NCBI RefSeq assembly: GCF_049889055.1
Contig: NZ_JBLTWO010000007.1
Location: 62,001-126,000, forward strand
Direction: 5' to 3'
Origin: Rhizorhabdus sp049889055
GTDB taxonomy: Bacteria; Pseudomonadota; Alphaproteobacteria; Sphingomonadales; Sphingomonadaceae
Length of the DNA: 64,000 bases
The translations under genes were made by a program, and so were the position numbers. Positions 1-8,303 of the stretch are shown here, in pieces. Position 1 is the stretch's first letter. Every line of letters begins with the position of its first letter. The notes under the pieces were generated by a model, which saw nothing but the letters and a program-made list of their open reading frames with translations, searched no databases and was not told the DNA's origin.

Positions 1-14
1 TTCAACGCGGCCAT
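1..14 (-). CDS. pdxJ: Probable pdxJ start (partial, runs off the window)
   Basis: Only the first four codons and part of a fifth are inside the window. Read leftwards from base 14 they encode Met-Ala-Ala-Leu followed by AA, right after the pyrE stop. In many alphaproteobacteria pyrE is followed by pdxJ (pyridoxine 5'-phosphate synthase), whose product often begins MAALN or similar. The assignment rests on gene order plus this tiny match and needs the flanking sequence. Confidence 0.3.
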
Positions 15-15
15 G

Positions 16-606
16 TCAGGCGGCCACCGCGGCGCGGCTGCCAGGCTTCACCGCAGGGATGGCGGCAAGCTCGGGCGGCAGTGCATCCGCCGAATAGGTG
101 GGCACGTCGAGCCTGATCAGCGGGAAGAAGGGCACGCCCAGGTCGGCAGTACCGTTCGAGCGGTCGACCAGCGACGCGGCGGCGATGACCTCGCCCCCCG
201 CCTCGGCGACAGCCTTGATGGCTTCCCTTGAGGACAGTCCCGTGGTCACGACATCCTCCATCAGCAGCACCTTCTGGCCGGGCTCGAGCCGGAAGCCGCG
301 ACGCAGATGGAAGACCCCGTCGGGCCGTTCGACGAACATCGCATCGAGCCCCAGCGCGCGTCCCATCTCATGTCCTGCGATCACGCCGCCCATCGCCGGC
401 GCGACGACGGCACCCAGCTGAATCTTGATTTTATCGGGGATTTTCAGAGACAAAGCCTCTGCAAGGCGCGCCGCGCGTGCGGGGTTCATAAGCACCCGCG
501 CGCATTGGAGATAGCGCGGGCTACGCAGTCCCGACGACAGGATGAAGTGGCCTTCGAGGAGCGCCTCGGCGGCCCGAAATTCGGCCAGCACCTGTTCGTC
601 GTTCAT
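16..606 (-). CDS. pyrE: Orotate phosphoribosyltransferase
   Basis: Joins orotate to PRPP to give orotidine 5'-monophosphate, the fifth step of de novo pyrimidine synthesis, in the cytosol. The 196-residue product has the expected length. It carries the PRPP-binding signature VLLMEDVVTTG near residue 115, and the upstream region AVVAPAMGGVIAGHEMGR typical of PyrE. The ATG at 606 is preceded by AGGA on the minus strand. The gene is divergent from the oxidase operon, with 192 bases between them, and its stop almost touches the next gene on the left. Confidence 0.95.
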   Translation of the reverse strand: MNDEQVLAEFRAAEALLEGHFILSSGLRSPRYLQCARVLMNPARAARLAEALSLKIPDKIKIQLGAVVAPAMGGVIAGHEMGRALGLDAMFVERPDGVFHLRRGFRLEPGQKVLLMEDVVTTGLSSREAIKAVAEAGGEVIAAASLVDRSNGTADLGVPFFPLIRLDVPTYSADALPPELAAIPAVKPGSRAAVAA

Positions 607-798
607 TGTCGGGATCCTGTCTTGTGCTGCGAGCGCGCAGCAATGCGTCCAGATAGTGAGATGATATTATCGCTTCAACTGCTTGCATTCGGAGCCAAGC
701 GGTGCTTGAGGCTGCGGGGAGCCGTGCCTATAAGGCACCGGAATTCGTAGGGCCCGACAACAGGATGGCACGCAAATGTCGTGCTTCACGGGGGTGAA

Positions 799-1809
799 AT
801 GAAGACGTTGAAGACTATCATGATGGCGCTCTCGCTGGCTTCGACGCCGGCGGCGCTGTACGCGCAGGAGGCAGCTCCGGCGGTGGCGACCACCGCCGAG
901 GCGGCAGCGCCTGCCGCTGCGGCTCCGGCCGCCCCGGCTTTCCAGCATCGTGCGCCGGAAGCCGATATCGGCCAGCCGATCCCCGGCGGTTTCAAGCTTC
1001 AGCCCCAGGTGACGAAGGTCGGCGAAGACGCACAATGGCTGCATGACAGCCTGCTGATGCCGATCATCACGATCATCACGATCTTCGTTCTCCTGCTGCT
1101 GGTCTATGCGGTGATTCGTTTCCGCGCGAAGGCCAATCCGGTGCCGTCCAGGACGTCGCACAACACCATGATCGAGATCGTCTGGACGCTCGTCCCGGTT
1201 CTGATTCTGCTGGTGATCGCGGTTCCGTCGATCCGCCTGGTGGCCGCGCAATATGCCCAGCCCAAGGCCGACCTCACCATCAAGGCGATCGGCAACCAGT
1301 GGTACTGGACCTACCAGTATCCGGATAATGGCGACTTCGAGCTCGTCTCGAACATGCTGCCCGACGCCGAAGCCAAGAAGCGTGGCGAGCCGCGCATGCT
1401 GGCCGTCGACGAGCGTGTCGTCGTTCCGGTCAATTCGGTCGTGAAGATGATCGTCACGTCGAATGACGTCATCCACAGCTGGGCGGTTCCCGCCTTCTGG
1501 ACCAAGATGGACGCCGTTCCCGGCCGTCTGAACGAAACCTGGTTCAAGGCCGATCGCGAAGGCCTCTATTACGGGCAGTGTTCGGAGCTCTGCGGTGCCC
1601 GCCACGGCTATATGCCGATCGCGGTCGAGGTGGTCTCCAAGGAAAAATTCGCGGAATGGGTCCGCTCCAAGGGTGGTTCGCTGCCGGGTGAGAAGGTCGC
1701 CGAGGCGACCGTCCCGGCGGTCCCCGCCGCTGCCGAGCCGGCCGCGCCCGCCACCGAAGCCGCTCCGGCGGCTCCGGCGACGTCCCAGCCTGCAACCGCG
1801 CAGAACTAA
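799..1809 (+). CDS. coxB: Cytochrome c oxidase subunit II (CuA subunit)
   Basis: Accepts electrons from cytochrome c through the binuclear CuA centre of aa3-type oxidase. The product has an Ala-rich signal peptide, two membrane helices (about residues 75-140), and a periplasmic cupredoxin domain with the CuA ligands in CSELCGARHGYMP (Cys-x-Glu-x-Cys-x3-His-x2-Met). An Ala/Pro-rich tail of about 45 residues follows the CuA domain and is probably a flexible extension. The ATG at 799 is preferred over an in-frame GTG at 781 because GGGGGTGA lies just upstream of it. First gene of the oxidase operon, 11 bases before ctaD. Confidence 0.95.
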   Translation: MKTLKTIMMALSLASTPAALYAQEAAPAVATTAEAAAPAAAAPAAPAFQHRAPEADIGQPIPGGFKLQPQVTKVGEDAQWLHDSLLMPIITIITIFVLLLLVYAVIRFRAKANPVPSRTSHNTMIEIVWTLVPVLILLVIAVPSIRLVAAQYAQPKADLTIKAIGNQWYWTYQYPDNGDFELVSNMLPDAEAKKRGEPRMLAVDERVVVPVNSVVKMIVTSNDVIHSWAVPAFWTKMDAVPGRLNETWFKADREGLYYGQCSELCGARHGYMPIAVEVVSKEKFAEWVRSKGGSLPGEKVAEATVPAVPAAAEPAAPATEAAPAAPATSQPATAQN

Positions 1810-1820
1810 GGCACGATCCG

Positions 1821-3509
1821 ATGACTGACATCACCGCAAACGCATCGCATTTCCAGGCGCATGACGATCATGCGCACCATGATGCCGATCACAAGCCGGC
1901 GTTCTTCCAGCGCTGGTTCATGTCCACCAACCACAAGGACATCGGTACGCTCTACCTGATCTTCGCGATCTTCGCCGGCATCGTCGGTGGCGCGATCTCG
2001 GGTCTGATGCGCGCCGAGCTCGCGCACCCCGGCATCCAGTTCCTGCCGATCTGGACGCAAATGATGGGCGGCGCGCCGGATATGGACACCGCGCTCCACA
2101 TGTGGAACGTGCTGATCACCGCGCACGGCCTGATCATGGTCTTCTTCATGGTCATGCCCGCGATCATCGGCGGCTTCGGCAACTGGTTCGTTCCGATCAT
2201 GATCGGCGCGCCGGACATGGCCTTCCCGCGCATGAACAACATCAGCTTCTGGCTGATGATCCCGGCCTTCACGCTGCTGCTCGGTTCGACCTTCTTTGCG
2301 GGCGGCACCGGTAACGGCGCGGGCACGGGCTGGACGGTCTATGCTCCGTTGTCGACCAGCGGCTCGGTCGGTCCGGCCGTCGACATGGGCATCCTCGCCC
2401 TCCACCTTGCCGGCGCCTCGTCGATCCTCGGTGCGATCAACTTCATCACCACCATCTTCAACATGCGCGCGCCGGGCATGACCCTGCACAAGATGCCGCT
2501 GTTCGTCTGGTCGGTGCTGGTCACCGCCTTCCTGCTGCTGCTGGCCCTTCCGGTCCTCGCTGCCGCGATCACGATGCTTCTGACCGACCGCAACTTCGGC
2601 ACGACCTTCTATGACGCGTCGGGCGGTGGCGATCCGGTCCTGTACCAGCACCTCTTCTGGTTCTTCGGTCACCCCGAAGTGTACATCATGATCCTGCCGG
2701 GCTTCGGTATCGTCAGCCACATCATCTCGACCTTCTCGAAGAAGCCGATCTTCGGCTATCTCGGCATGGCCTATGCCATGGTCGCGATCGGCGTCGTCGG
2801 CTTCGTCGTGTGGGCGCACCACATGTTCACGACCGGTCTGTCGGTCGACACCAAGATGTACTTCACCGCCGCGACGATGGTCATCGCGGTTCCGACCGGC
2901 ATCAAGATCTTCTCGTGGATCGCGACGATGTGGGGCGGCTCGATGACCTTCAAGACGCCGATGCTCTGGGCGATCGGCTTCATCTTCCTGTTCACCGTCG
3001 GCGGCGTCACGGGCGTCGTCCTCGCGAACGGCGGCGTCGACAACTATATGCACGATACCTATTATGTGGTCGCGCACTTCCACTATGTGCTGTCGCTGGG
3101 CGCGGTCTTCTCGCTCTTCGCCGGCTTCTACTACTGGTTCGGCAAGATGTCGGGCCGCATGTACAACGAGTTCCTGGGCCAGGTTCACTTCTGGCTGTTC
3201 TTCGTCGGCGTGAACGTCCTGTTCTTCCCGATGCACTTCCTGGGTCTCGATGGCATGCCGCGTCGTATTCCGGACTATCCGGATGCGTTCGAGAAGTGGA
3301 ACTCGCTCGCGACCCACGGCTATGAGATCATGGCGTTCAGCATGATCTTCTTCTTCATCAACGTCTTCTGGTCGTTGTTCGCGGGCAAGAAGGCCGAGGG
3401 CAATTATTGGGGCGAAGGCGCGACCACGCTCGAGTGGACGCTGTCGAGCCCGCCCCCTTACCACCAGTTCGAGAAGCTGCCGCAGATCGGGGACGATCAC
3501 GGCCACTGA
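1821..3509 (+). CDS. ctaD: Cytochrome c oxidase subunit I (aa3 type)
   Basis: Catalytic subunit that holds heme a, heme a3 and CuB, reduces O2 and pumps protons across the inner membrane. The 562-residue protein has the 12-helix layout. The CuB/heme region WFFGHPEVYI carries the Glu of A-type oxidases, the K-channel segment follows TGLSVDTKMYF, and paired His ligands sit near AHFHYV. A His/Asp-rich N-terminal stretch (about residues 10-26) precedes helix 1. It is followed by a hairpin (3533-3569) before ctaB. Confidence 0.97.
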   Translation: MTDITANASHFQAHDDHAHHDADHKPAFFQRWFMSTNHKDIGTLYLIFAIFAGIVGGAISGLMRAELAHPGIQFLPIWTQMMGGAPDMDTALHMWNVLITAHGLIMVFFMVMPAIIGGFGNWFVPIMIGAPDMAFPRMNNISFWLMIPAFTLLLGSTFFAGGTGNGAGTGWTVYAPLSTSGSVGPAVDMGILALHLAGASSILGAINFITTIFNMRAPGMTLHKMPLFVWSVLVTAFLLLLALPVLAAAITMLLTDRNFGTTFYDASGGGDPVLYQHLFWFFGHPEVYIMILPGFGIVSHIISTFSKKPIFGYLGMAYAMVAIGVVGFVVWAHHMFTTGLSVDTKMYFTAATMVIAVPTGIKIFSWIATMWGGSMTFKTPMLWAIGFIFLFTVGGVTGVVLANGGVDNYMHDTYYVVAHFHYVLSLGAVFSLFAGFYYWFGKMSGRMYNEFLGQVHFWLFFVGVNVLFFPMHFLGLDGMPRRIPDYPDAFEKWNSLATHGYEIMAFSMIFFFINVFWSLFAGKKAEGNYWGEGATTLEWTLSSPPPYHQFEKLPQIGDDHGH

Positions 3510-3532
3510 TCGACGGTGATTTCCTGACGATG

Positions 3533-3569
3533 AACCGCCGCTTCGACCTCCAGCGTCAGAGCGGCGGTT
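3533..3569 (+). terminator. Intra-operon hairpin between ctaD and ctaB
   Basis: A perfect 10-base inverted repeat, AACCGCCGCT and AGCGGCGGTT, is separated by 17 bases. There is no long T tract after it (TTTCATG), so it may be a partial terminator or an mRNA-stabilising hairpin that sets the level of structural subunits above that of the assembly genes downstream. This role is inference. Confidence 0.5.
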
Positions 3570-3593
3570 TCATGTAACGATGATTGAAGAGCA

Positions 3594-4502
3594 ATGGCGA
3601 GCAAGGCTTTCCCGATAGACATGGTCGCAACGGCCGAGTGGCGCGATTTCCTTGCGCTAACCAAGCCGCGCGTGTTGACGCTCGTAGTCTTCACCGGCCT
3701 CTGCGGCCTGCTGGCCGCGCCGCAGGCGATCCATCCCGTGCTCGCCTTCACCGCCGTGCTCTGCATCGCGCTGGGCGCCGGTGCGGCGGGGGCGCTCAAC
3801 CAATGGTACGAAGCCGACATCGACGCGATGATGGCGCGCACGGCACGCCGTCCGCTGCCGTCGGGCCGGATGGATCCCCAGTCGGCGCTGCACTTCGGCG
3901 TTGGTCTGGCCTGTTTCTCGGTCCTGCTGATGGGGCTGGCGGTCAACCTGCTGGCTGCGTTCATCCTGCTGGTGTCGATCCTGTTCTACGTCGTGGTGTA
4001 CACCGTCTGGCTGAAGCGCCGGACCCCGCAGAACATCGTCATCGGCGGTGCGGCCGGCGCCTTCCCGGCGCTGATCGGCTGGGCAGCGGCGACGGGGCGT
4101 GTCGATACGCTTCCGGTCCTGCTGTTCTTCCTCGTATTCCTGTGGACCCCGCCGCATTTCTGGGCGCTCGCGCTGTTCGTGAACCCCGACTATGCCCGCG
4201 CCGGTGTGCCGATGCTGCCGGCTGTCGTCGGCCAGCGCGTCACGCGGCTGCAGATCATGCTCTATACCGTACCGATGGCGGCCACCGCCGTGGCGCCCTG
4301 GCCGCTCGGGCTGGCCGGCGCGATCTACGGCGTCGGTGCTTCGTTGCTGTCGGCCTTCTTCCTGCTGCTCGCCGTTCGCGTGGGGCTCAGCCGCGAAGCC
4401 GATCCCGCGAAGATGAAGGCGGAGCGCCGGCTGTTCGGCTTTTCGATCCTCTATCTGTTCATCATCTTCGGCCTGCTCGTGGCCGACAAGGTGCTGGCGT
4501 GA
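3594..4502 (+). CDS. ctaB: Protoheme IX farnesyltransferase (heme O synthase)
   Basis: UbiA-family membrane prenyltransferase that adds farnesyl to heme b to give heme o, the precursor of heme a for the oxidase encoded around it. The 302-residue protein has about nine membrane helices. The Asp-rich motif NQWYEADIDAMM (about residues 82-93) binds the prenyl diphosphate through Mg2+, and a second conserved loop follows YTVWLKRRTPQN. Its stop overlaps the start of the next small gene (GTGA at 4499-4502). Confidence 0.95.
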   Translation: MASKAFPIDMVATAEWRDFLALTKPRVLTLVVFTGLCGLLAAPQAIHPVLAFTAVLCIALGAGAAGALNQWYEADIDAMMARTARRPLPSGRMDPQSALHFGVGLACFSVLLMGLAVNLLAAFILLVSILFYVVVYTVWLKRRTPQNIVIGGAAGAFPALIGWAAATGRVDTLPVLLFFLVFLWTPPHFWALALFVNPDYARAGVPMLPAVVGQRVTRLQIMLYTVPMAATAVAPWPLGLAGAIYGVGASLLSAFFLLLAVRVGLSREADPAKMKAERRLFGFSILYLFIIFGLLVADKVLA

Positions 4503-4627
4503 GCTTCACCCCTGAAGAGCAGAAGGAAATCCAGCGGCGGCAGAAGTCGCGCGCGCTGGTGACCGCCCTGATCCTGGGCGGCATGGTGGTCCTCTTCTAC
4601 GCGATCTCGATCGCGAAGATGCTGTGA
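4499..4627 (+). CDS. Small single-helix membrane protein of the oxidase operon (CoxF-like)
   Basis: A 42-residue product with a charged N-terminus (about residues 1-20, many Glu/Lys/Arg) and one membrane helix (about 21-38). It overlaps ctaB upstream and ctaG downstream by GTGA junctions, so it is translationally coupled to both. Short proteins of this form, often called CoxF, sit at this place between ctaB and ctaG in many alphaproteobacterial oxidase operons. A role in oxidase assembly is inferred from position. It uses a GTG start. Confidence 0.7.
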   Translation: MSFTPEEQKEIQRRQKSRALVTALILGGMVVLFYAISIAKML

Positions 4628-5190
4628 TCGCGCCGGAAGCCCGTAACAAGCGCGTGGGCGCGATCGCGCTCATGATCGCGCTCGGCATGCTGGCGCTCGG
4701 CTATGCATCGGTGCCGCTCTACCGGATGTTTTGCCAGGCGACCGGCTTCGGCGGTACGACCCAGCGCAGCGAAACGGGGGTCGCGCCCGGCGCGGTCGTG
4801 GGCAAGCTGATCGACGTCCGCTTCGATGCCAATGTCTCGCCCAGCCTGCCCTGGCAGTTCGGACCGGAAAAGAAGGTCGCCCGCGTCGCCATCGGTGCGC
4901 GCCAGATGGCCTTCTTCACCGCGACCAATCTCAGCGACCACGCGATCACCGGCACCGCTGCGTTCAATGTCACGCCCGAGATTGCCGGTGCCTATTTCAC
5001 GAAGATCCAATGCTTCTGCTTTACGCAGCAGACTCTGAAGCCCGGCGAGACGATCCGCATGCCGGTGATCTATTATGTCGACCCCGCCATCCTGACCGAC
5101 AAGGAAGCCGGGAAACTCAACGAAATCACGCTGTCCTACACCTTCTACCCCGACAAATCCGCTGTGGATTCCGGACGGGTGGGCGGTTAA
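4624..5190 (+). CDS. ctaG: Cytochrome c oxidase assembly protein CtaG (Cox11-type copper chaperone)
   Basis: Delivers copper to the CuB site of subunit I. The 188-residue protein has one N-terminal membrane helix (about residues 12-32, followed by YRMFCQATG) and a periplasmic domain carrying the Cys-x-Cys copper motif in KIQCFCFTQQ, then the conserved MPVIYYVDP segment. It starts with GTG, overlapping the preceding stop. This is the copper-chaperone CtaG of proteobacteria, not the unrelated Bacillus CtaG. Confidence 0.95.
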   Translation: MIAPEARNKRVGAIALMIALGMLALGYASVPLYRMFCQATGFGGTTQRSETGVAPGAVVGKLIDVRFDANVSPSLPWQFGPEKKVARVAIGARQMAFFTATNLSDHAITGTAAFNVTPEIAGAYFTKIQCFCFTQQTLKPGETIRMPVIYYVDPAILTDKEAGKLNEITLSYTFYPDKSAVDSGRVGG

Positions 5191-5223
5191 GGACGTTCCA
5201 GCAAAATATCAGGGGCACGGAAA

Positions 5224-6090
5224 ATGGCCGGAGCGAAGAGCCACGATTATCATATCCTACCGCCTAGCATCTGGCCGTTTTTCGGCTCGATGTCGGCGCT
5301 GGTCATGGCGTCGGGCGGGATCATGTGGATGCACAAGGCTGCCTTTGGCGGCTATGTCTTTTTCGCCGGGCTGCTCGGCGTCCTGTTCACCATGTACAGC
5401 TGGTGGGCGGAGGTCGTTCGCGAGGCGCATGCCGGCGACCACACCCCGGTCGTCCAGCTCCACCTGCGCTATGGCATGATCCTGTTCATCGCCTCCGAGG
5501 TGATGTTCTTCGTCGGCTGGTTCTGGGCCTGGTTCGACTTCTCGCTCTTTCCGGTCGCCCTCGAATATAATGAGGGTGTTACCTCGATCATCGCCGGTCC
5601 GAACAGCGTGACCCAGGCTGCCGGCCTGTGGCCGCCGAAGGGCCTCGAGGTCATCGACGCCTTCCATCTGCCGCTGCTCAATACGCTGCTGCTGCTCTGC
5701 TCGGGCACCACGGTGACCTGGGCGCACCACGCGTTGCTGCACGGCGATCGCGACGGCCTCAAGAAGGGCCTGTGGCTGACGATCATCCTCGGCCTCGTGT
5801 TCAGTTCGGTGCAGGCCTATGAGTACATGCACGCGCCGTTCGTCTTCAAAGGCCTGAACTACAGCGCCGCCTTTTTCATGGCGACCGGCTTCCACGGCTT
5901 CCACGTGCTGATCGGCACGATCTTCCTGATCGTCTGCCTCGTCCGCGCCTATAAGGGCCACTTCACCCCGCAGCAGCATTTCGGGTTCGAAGCAGCTGCC
6001 TGGTATTGGCACTTCGTCGACGTCGTGTGGCTGTTCCTCTTCATCGTCGTCTATGTGTGGGGCGGCTGGGGCGCGCCGGTTCACGGCTGA
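5224..6090 (+). CDS. coxC: Cytochrome c oxidase subunit III
   Basis: Third core subunit of the aa3 oxidase, which stabilises the complex and supports proton uptake. The 288-residue protein has seven membrane helices, with the family segments SEVMFFVGWFWAWF (helix 3), GTTVTWAHHALL and a C-terminal WHFVDVVWLFLF. The start ATG follows GGGGCACGGAAA. A hairpin with a short T run lies 21 bases after the stop. Confidence 0.96.
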   Translation: MAGAKSHDYHILPPSIWPFFGSMSALVMASGGIMWMHKAAFGGYVFFAGLLGVLFTMYSWWAEVVREAHAGDHTPVVQLHLRYGMILFIASEVMFFVGWFWAWFDFSLFPVALEYNEGVTSIIAGPNSVTQAAGLWPPKGLEVIDAFHLPLLNTLLLLCSGTTVTWAHHALLHGDRDGLKKGLWLTIILGLVFSSVQAYEYMHAPFVFKGLNYSAAFFMATGFHGFHVLIGTIFLIVCLVRAYKGHFTPQQHFGFEAAAWYWHFVDVVWLFLFIVVYVWGGWGAPVHG

Positions 6091-6111
6091 TCCGACGCTT
6101 GTCGAACAAGG

Positions 6112-6148
6112 GGCGCGGCGGCGGGGCAACCTGTCGCCGCGCCTTTTC
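6112..6148 (+). terminator. Rho-independent-type hairpin after coxC
   Basis: A perfect 9-base stem, GGCGCGGCG and CGCCGCGCC, encloses a 14-base loop and is followed by TTTTCT. It lies between coxC and the DUF983 gene, so it could end most oxidase transcripts and let a fraction read on into DUF983, surf1 and the two sugar genes. Confidence 0.65.
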
Positions 6149-6166
6149 TATTTGCGGGGTAAGCGA

Positions 6167-6550
6167 ATGATCGAGCCGTCCGAGGGCACGGCGCCACAGC
6201 CGCTTCAAGCTGCCCTGCGCGGGCTCTGTCCGCGATGCGGCAGCCCGGGCCTGTTTGCCGGAATGCTGCGCTTCTCCGAGCGCTGCCCGCGATGCGGTCT
6301 CGATTATGGTTCGTTCAACGTCGGCGACGGTGCCGCCGCCTTCCTCATCCTGATCGTGGGTGCCGTGGTCAGCCTGCTCGCCATCCTCGTCGAGCTGCGC
6401 TGGGAGCCGCCTTTTGTGGTCCACCTCATCCTGTGGCTTCCGCTCACTCTGGGATTGACGGTGGTGCTGATGCGCTTTGCCAAGGGACTGCTGCTCGCGC
6501 TGGAGTTTCGCAACGCCGCGCGCGAGGGGCGGATCGTGAAGGACGATTGA
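6167..6550 (+). CDS. DUF983 family zinc-ribbon membrane protein
   Basis: A 127-residue protein with two CPRCG knuckles about 23 residues apart near the N-terminus (a likely zinc ribbon), then two membrane helices (about residues 55-80 and 85-105). DUF983 genes are regular members of alphaproteobacterial cox operons between coxC and surf1, but no biochemical role is established. The ATG at 6167 follows a purine-rich GGGGTAAGCGA. Its TGA overlaps the surf1 ATG (ATGs at 6550). Confidence 0.85.
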   Translation: MIEPSEGTAPQPLQAALRGLCPRCGSPGLFAGMLRFSERCPRCGLDYGSFNVGDGAAAFLILIVGAVVSLLAILVELRWEPPFVVHLILWLPLTLGLTVVLMRFAKGLLLALEFRNAAREGRIVKDD

Positions 6551-7173
6551 TGCGCAGACTTCCGATCCTGCCGACGCTGGTCGTCCTGCTCGCCGTCGGC
6601 GCGATGATCGGGCTCGGCCTGTGGCAATTGCAGCGCGCCGAGTGGAAGGAGGGGCTGCTTGCCCGATATCGCGCGGCCGCGACCGCACCGCCGCTCGCCG
6701 GACTGCCGGCCGGGACTTTGCCCGATTCGCTCGGCTTCCGGAGGGCGTCGCTGGACTGCGTCGTGGCCGGCGCCCCGATCCAGCTCGGCGGGCAGGGGCC
6801 GGATGGCGCTCCTGGCTTCCGTTCGATCCTGCCCTGCCGTCTGGCCGATGGTCGCGAGATGCTGGCCGATATCGGATGGCAGCGGGTCGGCAGCGCGCTT
6901 CCTGCTCCGGCTTCGGGCGCGACGCTGTCGGCGGCCGGCGTGCTGGTTCCTGACGAAGTGCTTGCAGAGCGTTTTGCCGGTCGCCCTGTCGGGCCGATGC
7001 CCTGGCTGATCGTGCTCGAAACACCGCTGCCCGGCTATGCGCCCAGCAAGCCGCCCGCTATCGAGACGATCCCGAACAACCATCGCGGTTATGCGGTGCA
7101 ATGGTTCCTGTTCGCCACCGTGGCGCTGGGCATCTACGGTCTGGCGATCAGAAGACGGTGGCTCGACCGGTGA
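6550..7173 (+). CDS. surf1: SURF1 family cytochrome oxidase biogenesis protein
   Basis: SURF1 helps insert heme a into subunit I. The 207-residue product has the classic two-helix form: an N-terminal helix followed by GLGLWQLQRAEWKEGLL, a periplasmic domain with family segments such as ADIGWQ and PNNHRGYAVQWF, and a C-terminal helix. Stop and start overlap on both sides (TGATG), which ties it to DUF983 and to the downstream mutase gene. Confidence 0.93.
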   Translation: MRRLPILPTLVVLLAVGAMIGLGLWQLQRAEWKEGLLARYRAAATAPPLAGLPAGTLPDSLGFRRASLDCVVAGAPIQLGGQGPDGAPGFRSILPCRLADGREMLADIGWQRVGSALPAPASGATLSAAGVLVPDEVLAERFAGRPVGPMPWLIVLETPLPGYAPSKPPAIETIPNNHRGYAVQWFLFATVALGIYGLAIRRRWLDR

Positions 7174-8303
7174 TGCGGCGCGTCAGCCAGGCGGAGATCG
7201 GTGATCGGCGATGGGATGTGCTCGTCGTCGGGGCGGGCTTCGCCGGGGCGGTGATGGCGGAACGCTTCGCCGCCGATGCGGGGCTGAGCGTTCTGGTCAT
7301 CGACCGGCGCGAGCATGTCGGCGGCAATGCCTATGACGAGCGCGACGCTGCCGGAATCCTCGTCCATCGCTATGGCCCGCATATCTTCCATACCAACAGC
7401 CGCGATGTGTTCGACTATCTCTCGGCCTTCACCGACTGGCGTCCCTATGAGCACCGCGTGCTGGCCGAGGTCGATGGCCGCTGCCTGCCTTTCCCGATCA
7501 ACCGGACGACGCTGAACCTGCTCGAAGGCCTGTCGCTGACATCCGACGACGAAGCGGAGGCCTATCTCCAGACCATCGCGGAACCGGTGGAGCCGGTGCG
7601 GACGTCGAAGGACGTCGTGGTCGGGCGGATAGGGCGCGCGCTCTACGAACGCTTTTTCCGGGGCTACACGCGCAAGCAATGGGGGCTCGACCCGTCCGAA
7701 CTCGATGCCTCGGTCACGGCGCGTGTCCCGGTGCGGACCAATGACGACGATCGCTATTTCACCGACAGCTTTCAGGCGATGCCGGCCGATGGCTATACGG
7801 CGCTGTTCGAGCGTATGCTCGACCATCCGAATATCGCGGTGGCGACGGGCGTCGACTTCTTCCGAATCAGGGCCCAGCTTCGCTTCGACCGTCTCGTCTA
7901 CACCGGCCCGATCGACGAATATTTCGGCCGCTGCCACGGGCCGCTGCCCTATCGCTCGCTCAGTTTCCGGCACGAGACGCTCCCCGTCGAGCGCTTCCAG
8001 GCGGCGGCGGTGGTCAACTATCCCGATGAGGCCGTCCCCTACACCCGGATCACCGAGTATAAATATCTGACCGGGCAGCAGTCGCCTTCCACCAGCATCA
8101 GCTACGAATATCCGTCGGCCGAGGGCGATCCTTATTATCCGGTGCCCCGGCCGGAGAATCAGGCGCGCTTCCGCGCCTATCAGGCAATGGCCGATGCCTT
8201 GCCGGATGTCCTGTTCGTCGGCCGGCTGGCGACCTATCGCTATTATAATATGGACCAGGTGGTGGCGCAGGCGCTCGCCAGCTATCGCCGCGCGCGCCGG
8301 TGA
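7173..8303 (+). CDS. glf: UDP-galactopyranose mutase
   Basis: FAD enzyme that converts UDP-galactopyranose to UDP-galactofuranose for surface glycans. The 376-residue product opens with the dinucleotide-binding VLVVGAGFAGAV, followed by the acidic residue of strand 2 in VIDRREHVGGNAYDE and the diagnostic RYGPHIFHTNS. Substrate-site segments VYTGPIDEYF and YKYLTGQ are present. The ATG overlaps the surf1 stop, and the end overlaps the glycosyltransferase start. Being tied to a respiratory operon is unusual for this gene. Confidence 0.94.
   Translation: MRRVSQAEIGDRRWDVLVVGAGFAGAVMAERFAADAGLSVLVIDRREHVGGNAYDERDAAGILVHRYGPHIFHTNSRDVFDYLSAFTDWRPYEHRVLAEVDGRCLPFPINRTTLNLLEGLSLTSDDEAEAYLQTIAEPVEPVRTSKDVVVGRIGRALYERFFRGYTRKQWGLDPSELDASVTARVPVRTNDDDRYFTDSFQAMPADGYTALFERMLDHPNIAVATGVDFFRIRAQLRFDRLVYTGPIDEYFGRCHGPLPYRSLSFRHETLPVERFQAAAVVNYPDEAVPYTRITEYKYLTGQQSPSTSISYEYPSAEGDPYYPVPRPENQARFRAYQAMADALPDVLFVGRLATYRYYNMDQVVAQALASYRRARR

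Noticed and set aside
1806..3506. A 566-codon open frame opposite ctaD
   Set aside because: Charged, low-complexity translation with no motifs; an antisense shadow of a highly conserved gene.
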